Positions 4,304 through 5,204 of a DNA stretch of 5,204 bases are shown here, one piece after another. The notes below the pieces were generated by a model. That model had not been told where the DNA came from and ran no database searches. It saw only the letters and a program-made list of their open reading frames with translations. The stretch's first letter is position 1; the number at the start of each line of letters is the position of its first letter. The stretch comes from Minisyncoccota bacterium (GTDB taxonomy: Bacteria; Patescibacteriota; Minisyncoccia; UBA6257; HR35), in the NCBI GenBank assembly GCA_028276075.1, contig JAPYXA010000038.1, positions 1 to 5,204 on the forward strand, in the 5' to 3' direction. A program made the position numbers and the translations under genes.

Positions 4304-5178
4304 TGCATAAACCTGTTTTATTGAAAGAAATAATTGAAATTTTATCTCCTAAGGAAAATGAAAATTTTATAGATGCGACTTTTGGATTAGGTTCTGTTAG
4401 TTTTGAAATTTTAAAATATACCCATCCATCCGGAAAAATTTTAGCCTTTGAATGGGATCCTGAACTTTACAACCTTGGAGTTAAAACAATAAAGAAAATA
4501 AAAATGGAAAAAAGAATAAAGTTGGTTAATCAAAATTTCAAGAATTTAAAAAAAGTGGTCAAAGAAGAGGGTTTTAGTCAAATAAAAGGAGTAGTTTTTG
4601 ATTTAGGAATTTCTAATTGGCATTATCAAGAATCAAAAAGAGGTTTTTCTTTCAAAAATGATGAATTTTTAGATATGAGGATAAATCCTAATATTAAAAT
4701 TACAGCTTTTGAGATTATAAATTATTTTTCATATAAAGAATTGGTTGAAATTTTTAAAAATTACGGAGAAGAAAAAGAAGCAGAAAAGATAGCCCAAATA
4801 ATTATTGACAGAAGAAAAAATAAAAGAATAGAAACATCAAAACAGCTTTCAGAGATTATTGCTCAAGTTAAAAAAACAAGAAGAAAAATTCACCCAGCAA
4901 CTTTGGTTTTTATGGCTTTAAGAAGTTTTATTAATGATGAATTAGGAAATTTAGAGAAGGGGTTAAAAGAAGCTTATGATGTTTTAGATAATGGTGGAAA
5001 AATTGTTGTTTTAAGTTTTAATGGATTAGAAGATAAGATTATCAAAAATGTTTTTAAACTTTTAAAGAAACAATCTGGAAGAATTATTACAAAAAGAGTA
5101 ATTAAACCTACGGTCGAGGAAATTAAAAAGAACCCCAAAGCAAGGTCGGCAAAATTAAGAGCAATAGAGAAAAATTAA
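4303..5178 (+). CDS. rsmH: 16S rRNA (cytosine-1402-N4)-methyltransferase RsmH (MraW)
   Basis: RsmH transfers a methyl group from SAM to N4 of C1402 in the 16S rRNA decoding centre, acting on the small subunit. At 291 aa it is slightly shorter than many homologues. The N-terminal HKPVLLKEIIEIL (2-14) and SAM motif DATFGLG (24-30) are followed by FDLGIS (99-104), RGFSF (113-117), LDMRIN (123-128), YGEE (154-157), HPAT (197-200) and ALRSFINDEL (205-214). The C-terminal RSAKLR (281-286) completes the family pattern. Two conserved sites differ: the usual GGGGHS after DAT is GLGSVS, and SFHSLED is SFNGLED (238-244). Placement directly after mraZ, overlapping by one base, is the classic order in bacteria and confirms the call. 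GGGAG about 17 bases before the ATG is too far for a standard Shine-Dalgarno, so reinitiation is likely. Confidence 0.95.
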   Translation: MHKPVLLKEIIEILSPKENENFIDATFGLGSVSFEILKYTHPSGKILAFEWDPELYNLGVKTIKKIKMEKRIKLVNQNFKNLKKVVKEEGFSQIKGVVFDLGISNWHYQESKRGFSFKNDEFLDMRINPNIKITAFEIINYFSYKELVEIFKNYGEEKEAEKIAQIIIDRRKNKRIETSKQLSEIIAQVKKTRRKIHPATLVFMALRSFINDELGNLEKGLKEAYDVLDNGGKIVVLSFNGLEDKIIKNVFKLLKKQSGRIITKRVIKPTVEEIKKNPKARSAKLRAIEKN

Positions 5179-5179
5179 T

Positions 5180-5204
5180 ATGAAAAAAAGAAAATATAAA
5201 ACAT
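5180..5204 (+). CDS. Start of the next dcw gene, possibly ftsL-like (cut by the window edge)
   Basis: An ATG one base after the rsmH stop begins MKKRKYKT and runs off the window. A gene for a small membrane division protein (FtsL type) or a penicillin-binding protein often follows rsmH, and a short Lys/Arg-rich start fits the cytoplasmic tail of either. Eight codons cannot decide between them. The one-base spacing shows it belongs to the same operon. Confidence 0.55.

Overview
The window is a low-GC bacterial chromosome segment with housekeeping genes in a compact, mostly plus-strand layout. Several traits point to the Candidate Phyla Radiation (Patescibacteria, Parcubacteria-like). The proteins are rich in Lys, Ile, Asn and Phe, the families carry divergent motifs, one gene is a stand-alone ATP-cone, and start codons lack clear Shine-Dalgarno sequences. 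This placement is inferred by eye, without a search. UGG encodes Trp and every complete gene ends in TAA or TAG. Nothing calls for an alternative genetic code.

Layout. Bases 1-222 hold the N-terminal part of an unrecognised Lys-rich protein on the minus strand. It is divergent from a TrmA/RlmD-family RNA uridine C5-methyltransferase (303-1574). Next is a 467-base stretch without an intact gene. It seems to contain a frameshifted remnant of a small membrane protein (about 1630-1974) and ends in a near-perfect dyad over a TATAAT box (1947-1971). A stand-alone ATP-cone protein (2042-2323) and murB (2330-3277) follow, 6 bases apart, as a likely operon.

Between murB and mraZ lies the most interesting part of the window. 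A strong promoter (TTGACA, 18 bases, TAAAAT; 3324-3353) and a textbook terminator (3493-3533) bracket a transcript of about 175 bases. It has GC-rich hairpins in an AT-rich background. It also contains a 15-residue ORF, MASKKKGGKKKGGKK. This could be a structured small RNA, a tiny highly expressed basic peptide gene, or both; I recognise no known family.

A second terminator (3733-3760) insulates the start of a division and cell wall (dcw) cluster: mraZ (3872-4303), rsmH overlapping it by one base (4303-5178), and the first codons of another gene (5180 onward). Five GTGG repeats, the first three exactly 10 bases apart, lie between an extended -10 promoter and mraZ. They look like an autoregulatory MraZ operator. 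The longest mraZ reading frame begins at a GTG inside this operator, so the start at ATG 3872 is preferred.

Functionally, murB serves peptidoglycan precursor synthesis, mraZ and rsmH open the division/wall cluster, and the two methyltransferases modify RNA (rRNA for RsmH, rRNA or tRNA for the TrmA/RlmD-family enzyme). The ATP-cone protein may sense adenine nucleotides, but its partner is not visible here.
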